The notes beneath the pieces were generated by a model. It saw only the letters and a program-made list of their open reading frames with translations, was not told the origin of the DNA and made no database searches. 64,000 nt of DNA from Dallia pectoralis. Taxonomy: Eukaryota; Chordata; Actinopteri; Esociformes; Umbridae. Location: positions 9,805,030 through 9,869,029 of the forward strand of contig CM055742.1 in the NCBI GenBank assembly GCA_029465975.1, given 5' to 3'. Below, piece by piece: positions 1-10,507 of the stretch. The first letter of the stretch is position 1. The number at the start of each line of letters is the position of its first letter. The translations under genes were made by a program, and so were the position numbers.

Positions 1-89
1 GACTCGGAGCAGCCTAATGAGATTGCTGAATTCACTCCGAGTGCTGGTACCGTCGAATTCCCTCTCTGTGCTGATGTTTTATTTTTAAC

Positions 90-105
90 TTACACACGCG
101 TACCC

Positions 106-136
<31 letters not shown>

Positions 137-175
137 AATACACACGCGTACCCACACATGCACAGACACACAACG
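90..175. repeat. CA-rich microsatellite, interrupted
   Basis: Imperfect (CA)n with interspersed ACGCGTACCC segments. The first 90 bases of the window carry a short inverted repeat (ACTCGGAG ... CTCCGAGT, about 2-43) and otherwise nothing recognisable. Confidence 0.85.
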
Positions 176-215
176 ACGAGTCAAAACTGTGTGACCACCT
201 GCCTGAAATGCTTTT

Positions 216-556
216 GTCCTCCGCGTGTCTTTCCGTGTGTCCTCCTCGTGTCCTCCGTGTGTCCTCCGCGTTTCTTTCCGTGTGTCCTCTGTGTGTCCTT
301 CGTGTGTCCTCCTCGTGTCTTTCCGTGTGTCCTCCGTGTGTCCTCTGTGTGTCCTCCGTGTGTCTTTCGTTGTGTCCTCCGTTTGTCTTTTCGTGTGTCC
401 TCCGTGTGTCCTCCGTGTGTCCTCCGTGTGTCCTCCGCGTGTCCTCCGTGTGTCCTCCGTGTGTCCTCCGCGTGTTCTCCGCGTGTCCTCCGCGTGTCCT
501 CCGTGTGTCTTTCCGTGTGTCCTCCGTGTGTCTTTGCGTGTGTCCTCCGTGTGTCG
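216..556. repeat. Minisatellite, ~11-12 bp unit (GTCCTCCGTGT)
   Basis: About 30 tandem copies of GTCCTCCGTGT with CGTGT/CTTTC variants. The array abuts the Tc1-like fragment that begins near 560. Open frames across it on both strands (H/T/R-rich or C/V/S-rich) follow from the repeat and are not genes. Confidence 0.9.
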
Positions 557-559
557 CCC

Positions 560-838
560 AAACAGCACCGGCCAGCCAAGGAGTGGACTCTACAGAACCC
601 CTGAAGGGAGTCCTGTGGTGTCTGGCACCAAAGGTGTTAGCAGCAGATCCTTCAAGTCCGGTCAGATGTGAAGGTGGAGCTGACGTGGATCGAACGTGTT
701 GCTCCAGCCCATCCCACAGACGCGCTCAAGCTGATTGGGATCTGGGGATTTGGAGGACAGGGCAACACTTTGAACTCTTAATCATGTTTCTCAAACCATG
801 TCAGGAATGAGTATAACCCGGTCTGCAACAATGTTATG
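560..838 (-). mobile_element. Tc1/mariner-like element fragment (reverse orientation)
   Basis: The segment is a diverged reverse-complement relative of 8880-9245. Shared blocks include GGACTCTACA, CCTGTGGT, TCTGGC, GATTTGGAGG and CAACACTTTGAACTC. The corresponding strand encodes the remnant C-terminus of a Tc1-type transposase. The fragment is interrupted by the 18-bp minisatellite at 838 and resumes near 1360. No intact transposase remains. Confidence 0.7.
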
Positions 839-1312
839 GTAGTTGGCTGTGATGGTACGGGGTCATCGTGGGTACGGGGTCAGCGGGGATACGGGGTCAG
901 CGGGGATACGGGGTCAGCGGGGGTACAGTGTCATCGTGGGTACGGGGTCATCGTGGGTACGGGGTCAGCGGGGTACGAGGTCAGCGGGGTACAGTGTCAT
1001 CGTGGGTACGGGGTCATCGTGAATACGGGGTCATCGTGGGTACGGGGTCATCGTGGGTACCGGGTCATCGTGGGTACGGGGTCATCGTCGGTACGGGGTC
1101 AGCATGGGTACAGGGTCAGCGTGGGTACGGGGTCATGGTGGGTACGGGGTCAGCGTGGGTACGGGGTCAGCATGGGTACAGGGTCAGCGTGGGTACAGGG
1201 TCATGGTGGGTACGGGGTCAGCGTGGGTACGGGGTCATCTTGGGTTTGGGGTCATCGTGGGTACGGGGTCATCGTCGGTACGGGATCATCATGGGCACAG
1301 AGTCTGTGGCTA
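838..1312. repeat. Minisatellite, 18-bp unit
   Basis: About 26 tandem copies of GGTACGGGGTCATCGTGG with AGC/ATC/ATG variants. It splits the Tc1-like fragment. Long open frames across it are repeat artefacts. Confidence 0.92.
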
Positions 1313-1339
1313 CGTAGCCCCATAGGCATCAAGAATGTG

Positions 1340-1420
1340 ATGCACACCTCATTGTGACACATTCCTCCCGTAACCGTCATTAAACATTTACGTGACTTGT
1401 GCCACAGTTGACTAAGGCAG
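1340..1420 (-). mobile_element. Tc1-like element fragment, continuation
   Basis: GACACATTCCTCCCGTAACC at about 1357-1376 is the exact reverse complement of a 20-base block at about 8802-8821 in the element of NLR intron 3. The following bases also align loosely. This places the neighbouring 45-bp array inside a transposon copy. Confidence 0.7.
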
Positions 1421-1916
1421 CTTTACTGTCTAATCTACCCAGTCGTTTGGCCCTTGTAAAGGCAGCTTTACTGACTAATCTACCCAGTCGTCTGGCCCTT
1501 GTTAAGGCATCTTTACTGTCTAATCTACCCAGTCGTCTGGCCCTTGTTAAGGCAGCTTTACTGTCTAATCTACCCAGTCGTCTGGCCCTTGTTAAGGCAG
1601 CTTTACTGTCTAATCTACCCAGTCGTCTGGCCCTTGTTAAGGCAGCTTTACTGTCTAATCTACCCAGTCGTCTGGCCCTTGTTAAGGCAGCTTTACTGTC
1701 TAATCTACCCAGTCGTCTGGCCCTTGTTAAGGCAGCTTTACTGACTAATCTACCCAGTCGTCTGGCCCTTGTTAAGGCAGCTTTACTGTCTAATCTACCC
1801 AGTCGTCTGGCCCTTGTTAAGGCAGCTTTACTGTCTAATCTACCCAGTCCGCCGTCTGGCCCTTGTTAAGGCAGCTTTACTGTCTAATCTACCCAGTCGT
1901 CTGGCCCTTGTTAAGC
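1405..1916. repeat. Minisatellite, 45-bp unit (copy A)
   Basis: About 11 copies of a 45-bp unit containing CTGTCTAATCTACCCAGTCG, nearly identical to each other. The same unit appears in opposite orientation at 12484-13308. Because 45 is divisible by 3 it gives an apparent 15-residue protein repeat, which I do not regard as coding. Confidence 0.95.
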
Positions 1917-2264
1917 TACGTAACATCCATATTTCAAAAGAATGCTGTCGTCTCAATTCCTAGTCCACCAGGGACATTTAGTGGGCTATGAGGGTGTTGA
2001 AGCACTTTTGTTTTATTCAGTCACAGTTGTGAACATTTGTTTTTTTAATTAAAGTGTCACGGCTGTATGGGATATGATAATTATGTGTGACACTGGATCT
2101 GGCTGCACAGTTGTTGGTTATTATTTCCATTTCACAACATTATAAAATACAAAAGTGTTTGGACACGCACACACACACATAAACATGCAACCGAACTAGA
2201 GAGACAGAGAAAGAGTGGTGTTGACAATTATAATAACATAATTCTCCTGAAAGTTAATTTATTA
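1917..2264. other. AT-rich spacer, no gene seen
   Basis: Nothing is recognisable in this stretch apart from a short CA run near 2165-2185. Confidence 0.6.
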
Positions 2265-2480
2265 TTACTGTACTGTTAACAAATCGTCTGATGAGAAGAC
2301 GTCAAGCGTACACTGCTTAAAACTAGTCAACAATAAAGCAACATATGAATGTAAGTTGAAAAAACTGCTGAATGTTTGACTCAGTTAACGCTAGTTGCTA
2401 ACGAATATTTATTTATATTTATATACAATAAAAAAGACGACAAGTACTTGTCGGACAAAGGCAATGGAATAACAACTCCA
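2265..2480 (-). other. Relic duplicate of the NLR 5' flank
   Basis: The stretch aligns along ~200 bp, in the same orientation, with 10933-11140 just upstream of the NLR gene. Shared blocks include CTGTTAACA, ATGAGAAGAC, ACTGCTGAA and TTTGACT, followed by matching AT-rich sequence and an AAGACAAGT-like block. It probably marks the 5' end of a former tandem NLR copy; no NLR exon follows it at lower coordinates. Confidence 0.6.
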
Positions 2481-2824
2481 GCTTTAGATTTTTTAGTCTA
2501 TAAAAATTAATTACAATTGTCACAGATGCCTACTACTTCAATAATTAGGCCATTTCAGATAGTGTGGATAACAGAAAATGATCATAGGACTGGAACCACA
2601 ACTAACAGTAGATCAATATCAGCTGAAATAAAAGTAACCTTTTATATTTTGGCACTACTTAGCCAATCAGGTTAAACCTCACATAGTGAGAAGTTTTTCA
2701 ACAAGGTTAAAAAGGTACATTTCATCATAAAGAGTCAATATAATCAATATAAGTCAATATAATGCATTCAATTTTTTCCCTCTTATTACAGATAGATACG
2801 AAATTGACTTTTTATATGGGACTT

Positions 2825-4106
2825 TTATGCATGAGTAAACAAGAAGGAGTCTGGGTAAATCCAGAACCCAGGATAAAGGGGCTCAGTGAATGTGGTGTAG
2901 AATGTGTGAATGTGCTTCCATGTCCCCGACACATTATAAAAGGACAAGGTACCAGCTGGCCAATCAAGATACACACCAATTCTGGTTGAAACAGGACCAC
3001 GAAAAAATATAGGATTTTGTCCCGCATTGTAAAAGTAATAGCAACCTTTTCCAATGCAGTTCAAACTCCAGGAATTTCCATTTTTTCCGATACCACCGTC
3101 AAAGTGGCATCCACTCCGACGTATTCCTTTGTAAGCCACTCCAATGTCAGGCTCTCCACCATACCACCCCACCTCCCAGTAATATCTAGATCCAGATAAG
3201 CCTTCTGTGCAGAGGACTTGAGGATGCCAATCAAATCTGTCTGGGTGGTCTTCATAATGTTGCTTCTCTTCAACACGTGTCACTTTCATTTTCTTCTCAG
3301 AAAGCAACAGGTGCGTGTTTGCTGTATTTTGATCCATGGTTAGCTGACAGGCATCTGCAGATAAACAGTTCACATCAGATTTATTAACAACTCTAAAAGC
3401 ATATCAGATGTTTTATGTTCTCTTCAACAAAAAGATGAGAAGGGAGAAAAATAAACAGCATGTAACCCCCCCTAGTGGCAGTAAACGTTACTAGAGTTCA
3501 ACTTAATGGGTCCCAAATTAATACAGTAGCTTTCACACCAAGAGGTAACATTATGTATGTTCCTCCTGTGTGTAGCTAAATGCAAATGCTGTAAAATGAC
3601 TATGTCAATGTTTGAGTATAATCACATTTAGATGTTTTTACAATTTGGCAAATACCCCTAAAAGGCTTAATTAGCAATTTTGGGAATTAACTAGCTGGCT
3701 TTATTAAACCGTATTAGTATACCATTACTTACAGTAGTAACATTTTGGGAGGAATTTGTAACATTTAACAACGCTTGTGATTAAGAAGAATCGGTTGGTC
3801 AAAATAGATTAATTCACCAGAATCCCAGCTGAGTGTGTTTTTCTTGGATTTCTAATTAATGTTGATATCAAAGTAAATTATGACACCTGCAGTTAATTAA
3901 TATTTGAACTGATCAATTACGCATCTCAGCTGTTCAGGTGTAGAACCATGGTGGGACAAAACCCTGCACTGTCTGGATTATAACCCCTCAGATGTTTACT
4001 ACAAACCATGGTGGGACAAAACCCTGTTAGTTACTATAGATGCAGTTAATGAGACTTACATTTCCTCAGACCGGACGTCATCCTGCATTCTGCACCATGC
4101 TCCACG
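2825..4106 (-). CDS. NLR exons 11-12: linker and B30.2 (PRY-SPRY)
   Basis: A 47-bp exon (4106-4060; VEHGAECRMTSGLRK) is spliced in phase 1 to the terminal 530-bp exon (3354-2825), which encodes the PRY-SPRY domain. Hallmarks are LTMDQNTAN, a WEVGW block, IGVYLDWPAGTLSFY in place of the usual DYEGG turn, and PLYPGFW near the end. Stop TAA at 2827-2825. B30.2 domains mediate ligand or protein recognition in fish NLR and TRIM proteins. Confidence 0.93.
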
Positions 4107-7100
4107 CTGTAGTAACAAAAACACAATTATTAGGTTCATTCAAATCATTCTGTAATTAAAAAACAGGTTTGTCACACTACCAGGTCATATGCATTATATT
4201 CTCTTACTTCAGCTTCAAACGTTTGTATTTAGGATCTCGTTGACCAGCTGAAAGCAGTCGTCCTACAGAGTCTCCAGGGTGATTGTAGCTCAGGTCCAGA
4301 TCTATCAGATGGTAGGGGTTTGACTCCAGAACTGAGGCCAGACCAGCACACCCATCAGCTGAGACTTGACAACCAGATAGCCTACAGAAGAAACAAAAAG
4401 TAAATTAGGATGGAGTGACGAACCTTACCATGTTGGTAATGGTACCAAGAGAATACATTTGTCCATGTCACAAACATCATCAACTTTTTTGAAAAATGAA
4501 TAAGGAAATATTGTAAATAATAATAGTAACAGATGTACTCACCCAAGGCTCTCTACTTTACTGTTTGGATGTTGCAATCCAGCACAGAGCAGTTTAACTC
4601 CTGAGTCCTGAAGGTCATTGTCTCTCAGCTCCAGTTGTGTCAGTTGTGAGTTTGATGAACTCAGGACTGAGGCCAGAGATGAACAGCATCCTTCTGTCAG
4701 ACAACACTGAGCGAGGCTGCAGCACACAATATTATGCTGTGAATGTGTCAATATCAGGGCTGTCAAAACTAAAAAAACTCCTGATTTAAATGGCGTGAAC
4801 ATATTTCAAAGAGCAAGATATGGTTTACAATCAAGTAAAAAAAATTGTCAACATCTTTTTTTGCGTTGAGTATTTTCACTGGATTTCTATTGATTTATTT
4901 TTGGTCAAGCCACTTTTACTCATGTCAAAACAACCAAGTCTGCCTTTTCCACTAGGTGCAGCCGAGGGCAGTGCTTACTAGCTCTACATTGCCCACTGTG
5001 GATATGTGGATGTCGGACAGGGCTCTCATAATTCATCAGCTAGTCCTTATGATAGGTTGGATACCTGGAAACCCAGTGGTTGTTTGGTAAGGAATATGTC
5101 CTCCTCAAACGTGTGTGTACCGACACACTTCCTGGCTGTGTTTTTTGATCCTGCTCTAGTTATTTTCCCCAGTTCTCTTCATTGTTACTGTCCATTTTGC
5201 TTTATTCCTTACATGTCTTCCATTCTCCCTGCGCTTGTGTTTGGCTTCCTGTGTCGACTTTACACAGGCAAACAAGCACAGATGCACATCACACTTACCC
5301 CAGTGTCTGTAGTTTACAGTTTGGATCAGCCAATCCAGCACAGAGCATTTGAACTCCTGAGTCATGCAGGCCATTGTCTCTCAGCTCCAGGTGCGTAAGT
5401 TGTGAGTTCGGTGAACTCAGGATTGAGGCCACATCTGAACAGCAACCCTTTGTCAAACCACACTGACTTAAACTGCATGGAGAAAAGGAAGATTTTCAGT
5501 GTGCTTAAATGGAACCTAGCTCAAAGGACTAAGCCTAACTGTTAACGAATTAACCTAAAATTAACCATAATTCACAAACAACGTCCACTCCTCTTTCCTC
5601 TAAACGTTATCAGATTTGCATTTTCGATAGGGGGGACCGGCCAAAATAGCTTGTAGGGACACAACACTTACCCCAGTTTCTGTAGTTTACGGTTTGGATC
5701 AACTAGTCCAGTTAAGAGCCGTTTAACTCCTGAGTCCCGCAGGTTGTTGTTTCTCAGCTCCAGCTGGATCAGTTGTGAGTTTGGTGAACGCAGGACTAAT
5801 GCCAAATCTGAACAGCAACCCTCAGCTAAACCACATGTACCTAAACTGTAAAGCAGATAAAGACACACGTATGCATTACACACTCTCTCACACACACGCA
5901 CATTGAAATACACACATTGACTGGATGCTCACATGAGTGTCTTTATGTTGCATAGTGGACTCATTAGTCCGGCACAGAGCTGGTTTATTCCCGTGTCTCC
6001 CAGGTTATTATAGGAGAGGTCCAGTAATCTTAGAGGTGAGTTTGGTGTCTGCAGAGCTGAGATCAAAATCCTGCAGGATTTATCTGTAAGACCACAGCCA
6101 GCCAATCTAGAACGATTTGTCAAAACCTTAGCAATAATAAACAAAGTACATGATGCAAAAGGAGACTCTACAACAGAATAATATAAAGCAAACTAAAAGC
6201 CTGGCTAATCGAACGATTGATTCATACCTAGAACATAGTACAACGTATAATTTCTTAATTTTCCTTTAAAATCATGTGAAATGTCAGTAGACAATAACCT
6301 AACTCACCGTGCCCTCTGGCAGGTTTTCACTACTGGCAGGAGCCTATGGTAACCTTCATCATATGTGTTGTATGTCTGTAGGTCAAACTCTTCCAGCACT
6401 TCCTCCGACATCAGTAACACATAGGCCAGAGCTGAACATTGGTGAAGTTGCAGTTTGGTTTCTGAAAGGGTTCCAGATCCCAGAGAGGTCCTGATCTCAT
6501 CTACTACAGAGTTATCACCAAGCTCATTCAGGCAGTGGAACAAGTTGATGACCCGTTCTGGTGACGATTCTTTTTTAATCTGGTTTGAGATGTACTTGAC
6601 CGTTTTCTTATTGGTCAGTGGTTGACATTCTCTCTGTGTCAGAAGGCCATTTAAGAGATACTGATTAGACTCCAATGAGAGGCCCAGAAGGAATCGGAGG
6701 AACAAATCCAGGTGTCCATTCTTACTTTCCAAGGCTTTGTCCACGGCACTCATGTGTAAATCACATAACTCAGAACATTTGAGTGATTCATCAAACACAT
6801 TTTCTGATTTTTCCAGCCAGTTTTCTAAAGCATGTACTGCTGCCAGAAACTCTTGAATGCTCAGATGGACAAAACTGAAGACCTTGTTTTGGTACAGACC
6901 AAAGTCTTCTTTGAACATCTCCGTACACAATGCTGAGTACTCTGATGTCGCTGTGACATTAATACCACACTCTTTCAGGTCCTCCTCATAGAAGATCAAC
7001 TGGCCCTTCTGTAGTTGTTGGAAAGCCAGCTTGCTTAATTTCAGGATGACCTTTTTGTCTGACTGAGAGAGTGTCTTAGGGTTTGTCGCTTTGGCCCTTT

Positions 7101-10100
7101 TGTACTTCTCGTTTTTCAAACTGGTTTGGATGAGCAAGAAGTGTACATTCATCTGTGTCAGAGTTTTGGGGACGCTGACATTCTTCGCATCTTTGAGTTC
7201 TGTCTCAAGAACTTTGGCTGATATCCAACAGAAGACTGGTATGTGGCACATGATGTAGAGGCTTCTCGAGGTTTTGACGTGTTTGATTATTCTGCTGGCC
7301 AGATCATTGTCACTGATCCTCTTCCTGAAGTACTCTTCCTTCTGTGGGTCACTGAAACCTTTTACTTCTGTTAGTTGGTCCACATACTCCAAAGGGATTT
7401 GATTGGCTGCTGTCGGTCTGGTGGTAATCCATAGAAGAGCAGAGGGAAGCAGATTACCTTTTATGAGATTGGTCAGCAGCCCATCCACTGAGGTTGGCTT
7501 TACATTGTCAAATATTGCCTCATTCTTTTGGAAATCCAGAGGAAGTCGACACTCATCCAGACCGTCAAAAATGAAGACTGTCTTGTATTCACTCCAAGGA
7601 ACGGTGTCAATGTCTTTTAGATCTGGGAAGTAGTGTTGCAAAAGTTGCATTAGACTGTATTGACCACTTTTGAGGTTTAGGTCTCGAAAAGGTAGAGGAA
7701 ACATGAAATCAACATCTTGATTAGCTTTTCCTTCTGCCCAGTCAAGGATGAACTTATTCACACAGACTGTTTTTCCAATTCCGGCAATGCCTTTGGTCAA
7801 CACAGTTCTGATTGGTTTTATTTGTCCAGGTAAACGTTTGAAGATGTTGTTGCTGTTGATTGCCTTATTTTGTGTGGTTTGTTTCTTAGAAACCATCTCA
7901 ATTTGTCTCACCTCATGTTCATTATTAACCTCTCCACTTCCACTTTTTGTGATGTAAAGTTCTGTGTAGATATTATTTAAGAGAGTTTGTTTTCCATGTT
8001 TTTCAGTTCCTTGACATATTCGTTGAACCCTTTGACCCAATTTAATTTGAATCTCTTTGGCTTTTTGAAGACATTTGTCTAAGAAAAAGAAACAATTGTA
8101 ATTCAAACTTGTTTAAAACTAAAAACAGATATAATACACTATTTATTAGTTACTCAATGGAGAAAAAAGTAGATTTATTCATACTTCCTGTGTGTAGAAA
8201 GTTCAAGGTGATCTTCAAAGCACCCTCGCTTCCAAAACTCTCCAACATTTTGTCAACTAAATCCAGAGTCTCGTCCATCTGAGTTTCAATGCACTCTGGG
8301 AATGTACAAATGAGATAGTTGTGGAATGCATTTAAGTTAGTCATGTTCCCCAGTGTCCGACGCAGTAGAAATGATGTGTCCAACTCCATTGGGATCTAGA
8401 AAAGAGAATGCAATCAGTTATTGAGAACATTCCTGGAAAAATTTCAATATACGCCGATGAGCCAAAACATTTTGACAGGTGAGACGAATAATAATGTTGA
8501 TAATCTTCTAACACGGGCACATGTCAAGGTCTGTGTAGATTAGATGGGAAGCGAACATACATGTAGAAGAAATGTAGATAACTTGGTCAGAGCATTTCTG
8601 AAACAGCTGAGCTTGTGAGGTCTTCCTGTTCAACTGTGGTGAGTAGCAACAGTTCCAGGAGAACTGGTTTGTGGACAAACCACAAACCAGCGACAGGCCG
8701 TTGGGTCCCCCGTACTCATCGCTGCGCAAAGGCAAGAAAGGCCCAACCGACAGAAGGCGATTTGTAACCGGTGGTACAAGGCGCAGAACATTTTTAATTT
8801 TGGTTACGGGAGGAATGTGTCAGAACGCACAATGCATTGCAAGGAAATGATGGCGGTGGTCCCTGGACACCGCGCACATTGTTTGGGAATGGTTGGAGGA
8901 ACATGATGAAGGGTTCAAGGTGTCGCCTAAACCTCCAAATTCCTTAATCTCAATCCGATTGAAGATCTGCGGGATGTGCTGGACCAACAAATTAAATCCA
9001 TGGTGGATCCACCTCACAGAACATGAAGAATATGCTGCTAATGTATTGTTGCCAGACGGGGACGGCCCTGCCAAATATGGTGCCCTAGGTAAGACTTTAG
9101 CTGGTGCCCCCTTGCAACGCAGCCAATTAACCCCCCCCCCCCTAGCGTTTGTCTGTACCGCCCATCCCTCTCGCCAGATACCACAGGACGACTTCAGAGG
9201 TTTTGTAGAGTCCATGCTTCGGTGGGTCAGCAAACCAAAAGCATTTTAGACATGTGGTCATTATGTTTTGGCTCATTGGTGTACAGTTCAGTAATAAACA
9301 CAAGAACAAGAGAAGATATTTTTCGCAAGCAAAACTAAATGGTTATAAGCCTGCGGTTTTTCTTGTGAAAATAGATATAGAACCTCTAACCTTTAAGTAG
9401 CATTTTTTGTGGCGTTTGTGACCTTCCACAGCACACACTTTACAGATCACCGTCTGGTCTGTAGTGCAGAAGACATCCAGAGCTTGGAAGTGCAGCTGGC
9501 AGATTTTCTGCTCCAGGTTTCCTGTCACCTCCACCAGGGTGTGTTTTTGCAATGCTGTTACCGTGTAATGCTGCTGTAGGTGAATCTCACAGGAGGAGAC
9601 CTTACAGGTCAGACAAGACTTCACAGCTTTGAGCGGTTTCACAACGCAGAGATGACACGCTACATCTCCAGGTCCAGCATAACAGTGTGTTGAATGTGAA
9701 CGTTGACGTTGGAGAGGTTCAGATGAGTTCATGTGGCTGACGCGCGGCCTGCAATGAACGTGGCCACAGGGCCTGGAACCACGATCCACTGGCTGCTTAC
9801 CGCAAAGACATTCTGTTAGCCTGCTAAAGAGATAATAAAGGGAAAAACGGTTTACACATCTTCATCGCACGTCTTATTCAACAGCAGTGACAAAAAGTGA
9901 CATATAGGTGTTGCTGTTATTGCATCACTCATTTTTTTTATTTGTGCACGTTGACGGGATATTTAGGTCTTAGTGAGCTCCTATCTTTCAAACCTTTTGT
10001 CATTCATGGGTCCCGGGCTGAAAGTAGGTGGTGTGTTCATTGAGTTGCCACTCTTGACTGATAGCAGGCTCGGAGTCGGACTCTCTGCTCGGCACTCCTG

Positions 10101-10312
10101 GTCACTGAACAAAATAAGGAGGCTGTTTACATTTACATAAACAATTTAACAGCAGGAATCGAACTCAGAATTTGTATTTCACAATAAACGCGGAACCTCT
10201 CGGCGCTGAGGCTCATTTCGGAGTATTTGTTCATCCGGTCCGTAGTTCTGACTGTCTCAACTAACAGACGTTTTGCAGTTTTCCTGTCCTCGTTTTCCCT
10301 TGAAAGGCTCAT
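2825..10312 (-). CDS. NLR receptor (B-box/PYD-like/FISNA-NACHT/LRR/B30.2), NLRP12/NLRC3-like
   Basis: A fish-specific NLR-C family innate sensor, presumably cytoplasmic. The coding exons are 10312-10197, 10104-9994, 9820-9391, 8395-8185, 8078-6308, 6106-5933, 5845-5672, 5472-5299, 4716-4543, 4381-4208, 4106-4060 and 3354-2825. All junctions are GT/AG, and phases run 2,2,0,1,2,2,2,2,2,2,1 without an in-frame stop, giving 1361 aa. Domains: MSLS start and charged N-terminus (1-75), degenerate RING and two B-boxes (77-219), pyrin-like segment (220-290), FISNA plus NACHT (291-880) with Walker A GIAGIGKT (386-393) and FDGLDECR (461-468), five 58-residue LRR exons (881-1170), and PRY-SPRY (about 1186-1361). 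The ATG at 10312 was chosen because it opens with MSLS, the usual start of this family. The gene appears intact. Exact paralogue identity cannot be fixed here. Confidence 0.9.
4208..6106 (-). CDS. NLR exons 6-10: five LRR exons
   Basis: Five exons of exactly 174 bp (6106-5933, 5845-5672, 5472-5299, 4716-4543, 4381-4208), all phase 2/2. Each encodes two ribonuclease-inhibitor-type LRRs with cores such as LIQLELRNNNLRDSGV. The last one (LDLSYNHPGDS) is the form that immediately precedes the B30.2 linker in fish NLRs. Equal length and phase mean exons can be gained or lost without frame change, so isoform variation is likely. Confidence 0.92.
6308..8078 (-). CDS. NLR exon 5: FISNA and NACHT ATPase
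   Basis: A single 1771-bp exon, the usual size of the FISNA-NACHT exon in fish NLR genes. FISNA (LLNNIYTELYITKSGSGEVN) precedes the NACHT with Walker A GIAGIGKTV, Walker B FIFDGLDECR, sensor-like LLWITTRP, and winged-helix/NAD motifs such as FVHLSIQEFLAA. It is predicted to bind and hydrolyse ATP and drive oligomerisation. Acceptor TTCTTAG|ACAAAT and donor GCACG|GTGAGT. No frameshift or stop. Confidence 0.95.
8185..8395 (-). CDS. NLR exon 4: pyrin-like death-fold segment
   Basis: The exon encodes residues 220-289 (begins IPMELDTSFLL). The tail LDLVDKMLESFGSEGALKIT resembles the C-terminal half of fish PYD domains, where a DTVDLM...GA.KITL pattern is usual. Phase 0 acceptor and phase 1 donor (GGAA|GTATGA) join it in frame to the B-box exon and the NACHT exon. 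The N-terminal half is diverged, so the fold call is tentative. Confidence 0.75.
8451..9283 (+). mobile_element. Tc1/mariner-like non-autonomous element in NLR intron 3
   Basis: Ends are imperfect terminal inverted repeats, about 23 of 27 bases matching (CCGATGAGCCAAAACAT at the left, its inverse ATGTTTTGGCTCATTGG at the right), flanked by TA. The internal plus strand retains a Tc1-type transposase C-terminus (WLEEHDEGFKV, and in another frame an LNPIEDL block) broken by frameshifts. About 830 bp, so non-autonomous and inactive. Relatives lie at 560-1420 and 12390-12480. Confidence 0.8.
9391..9820 (-). CDS. NLR exon 3: degenerate RING plus tandem B-boxes
   Basis: The exon encodes residues 76-219. 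The start keeps RING-like fragments (ECLCGK, then PCGHVHC) without a full cysteine set. CYAGPGDVACHLC follows, which is typical of the TRIM B-box1 entrance in fish. B-box1 uses C131, C134, C145, C148, C153 and H156; B-box2 uses C183, H186, C194, D197, C202, C205, H210 and H213. Acceptor at 9822/9821 (TTTAGCAG) and donor AAAG|GTTAGA are both in phase with neighbouring NLR exons. It could instead be a separate TRIM remnant, but no coiled coil or TRIM 3' exons follow. Confidence 0.75.
9994..10312 (-). CDS. NLR exons 1-2: N-terminal MSLS region and peptide motif
   Basis: Exon 1 (10312-10197) encodes 38 residues beginning MSLSREN and a second MSLSAER. Exon 2 (10104-9994) encodes the short S/P-rich peptide motif (SPTPSLLSVKSGNSM, then TFSPGPMNDK) that commonly precedes the FISNA in fish NLR-C genes. 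The donors are GAGAG|GTTCCG and AAAAG|GTTTGA, so both junctions are phase 2. Neither exon would be found by ORF length alone; they rest on phase agreement and family resemblance. Confidence 0.8.
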
Positions 10313-10496
10313 CCTAGAGGCCGCGGTCCTCCCTACATGAAACCAAAGTCAGTGTCACGACTACAGACAGTGGGTAAATACTTGTTACCATAAACATGAG
10401 CGATAGTACCAAAGCATCAGCATCAATCATATAAGGCGACCATAGGCTATAGCAGCACATTGACAGGGAACAGCTCACGCAGCTACTTGCTTTTTA

Positions 10497-10507
10497 CTTT
10501 CGATTTC
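10497..10507 (-). promoter_or_regulatory. ISRE/IRF-like element upstream of NLR
   Basis: On the minus strand the sequence is GAAATCGAAAG, matching the GAAANNGAAA core of interferon-stimulated response elements, about 185 bp upstream of the NLR start codon. Function is inferred only. Confidence 0.4.

Noticed and set aside
1399..1963. KAALLSNLPSRLALV protein repeat (also 12460-13092 on minus)
   Set aside because: A 45-bp minisatellite derived from a transposon end; 45 is a multiple of 3 so one frame stays open by chance.
8820..9249. Open frames of 118-137 codons in NLR intron 3
   Set aside because: Remnant Tc1-type transposase with frameshifts inside a non-autonomous element.
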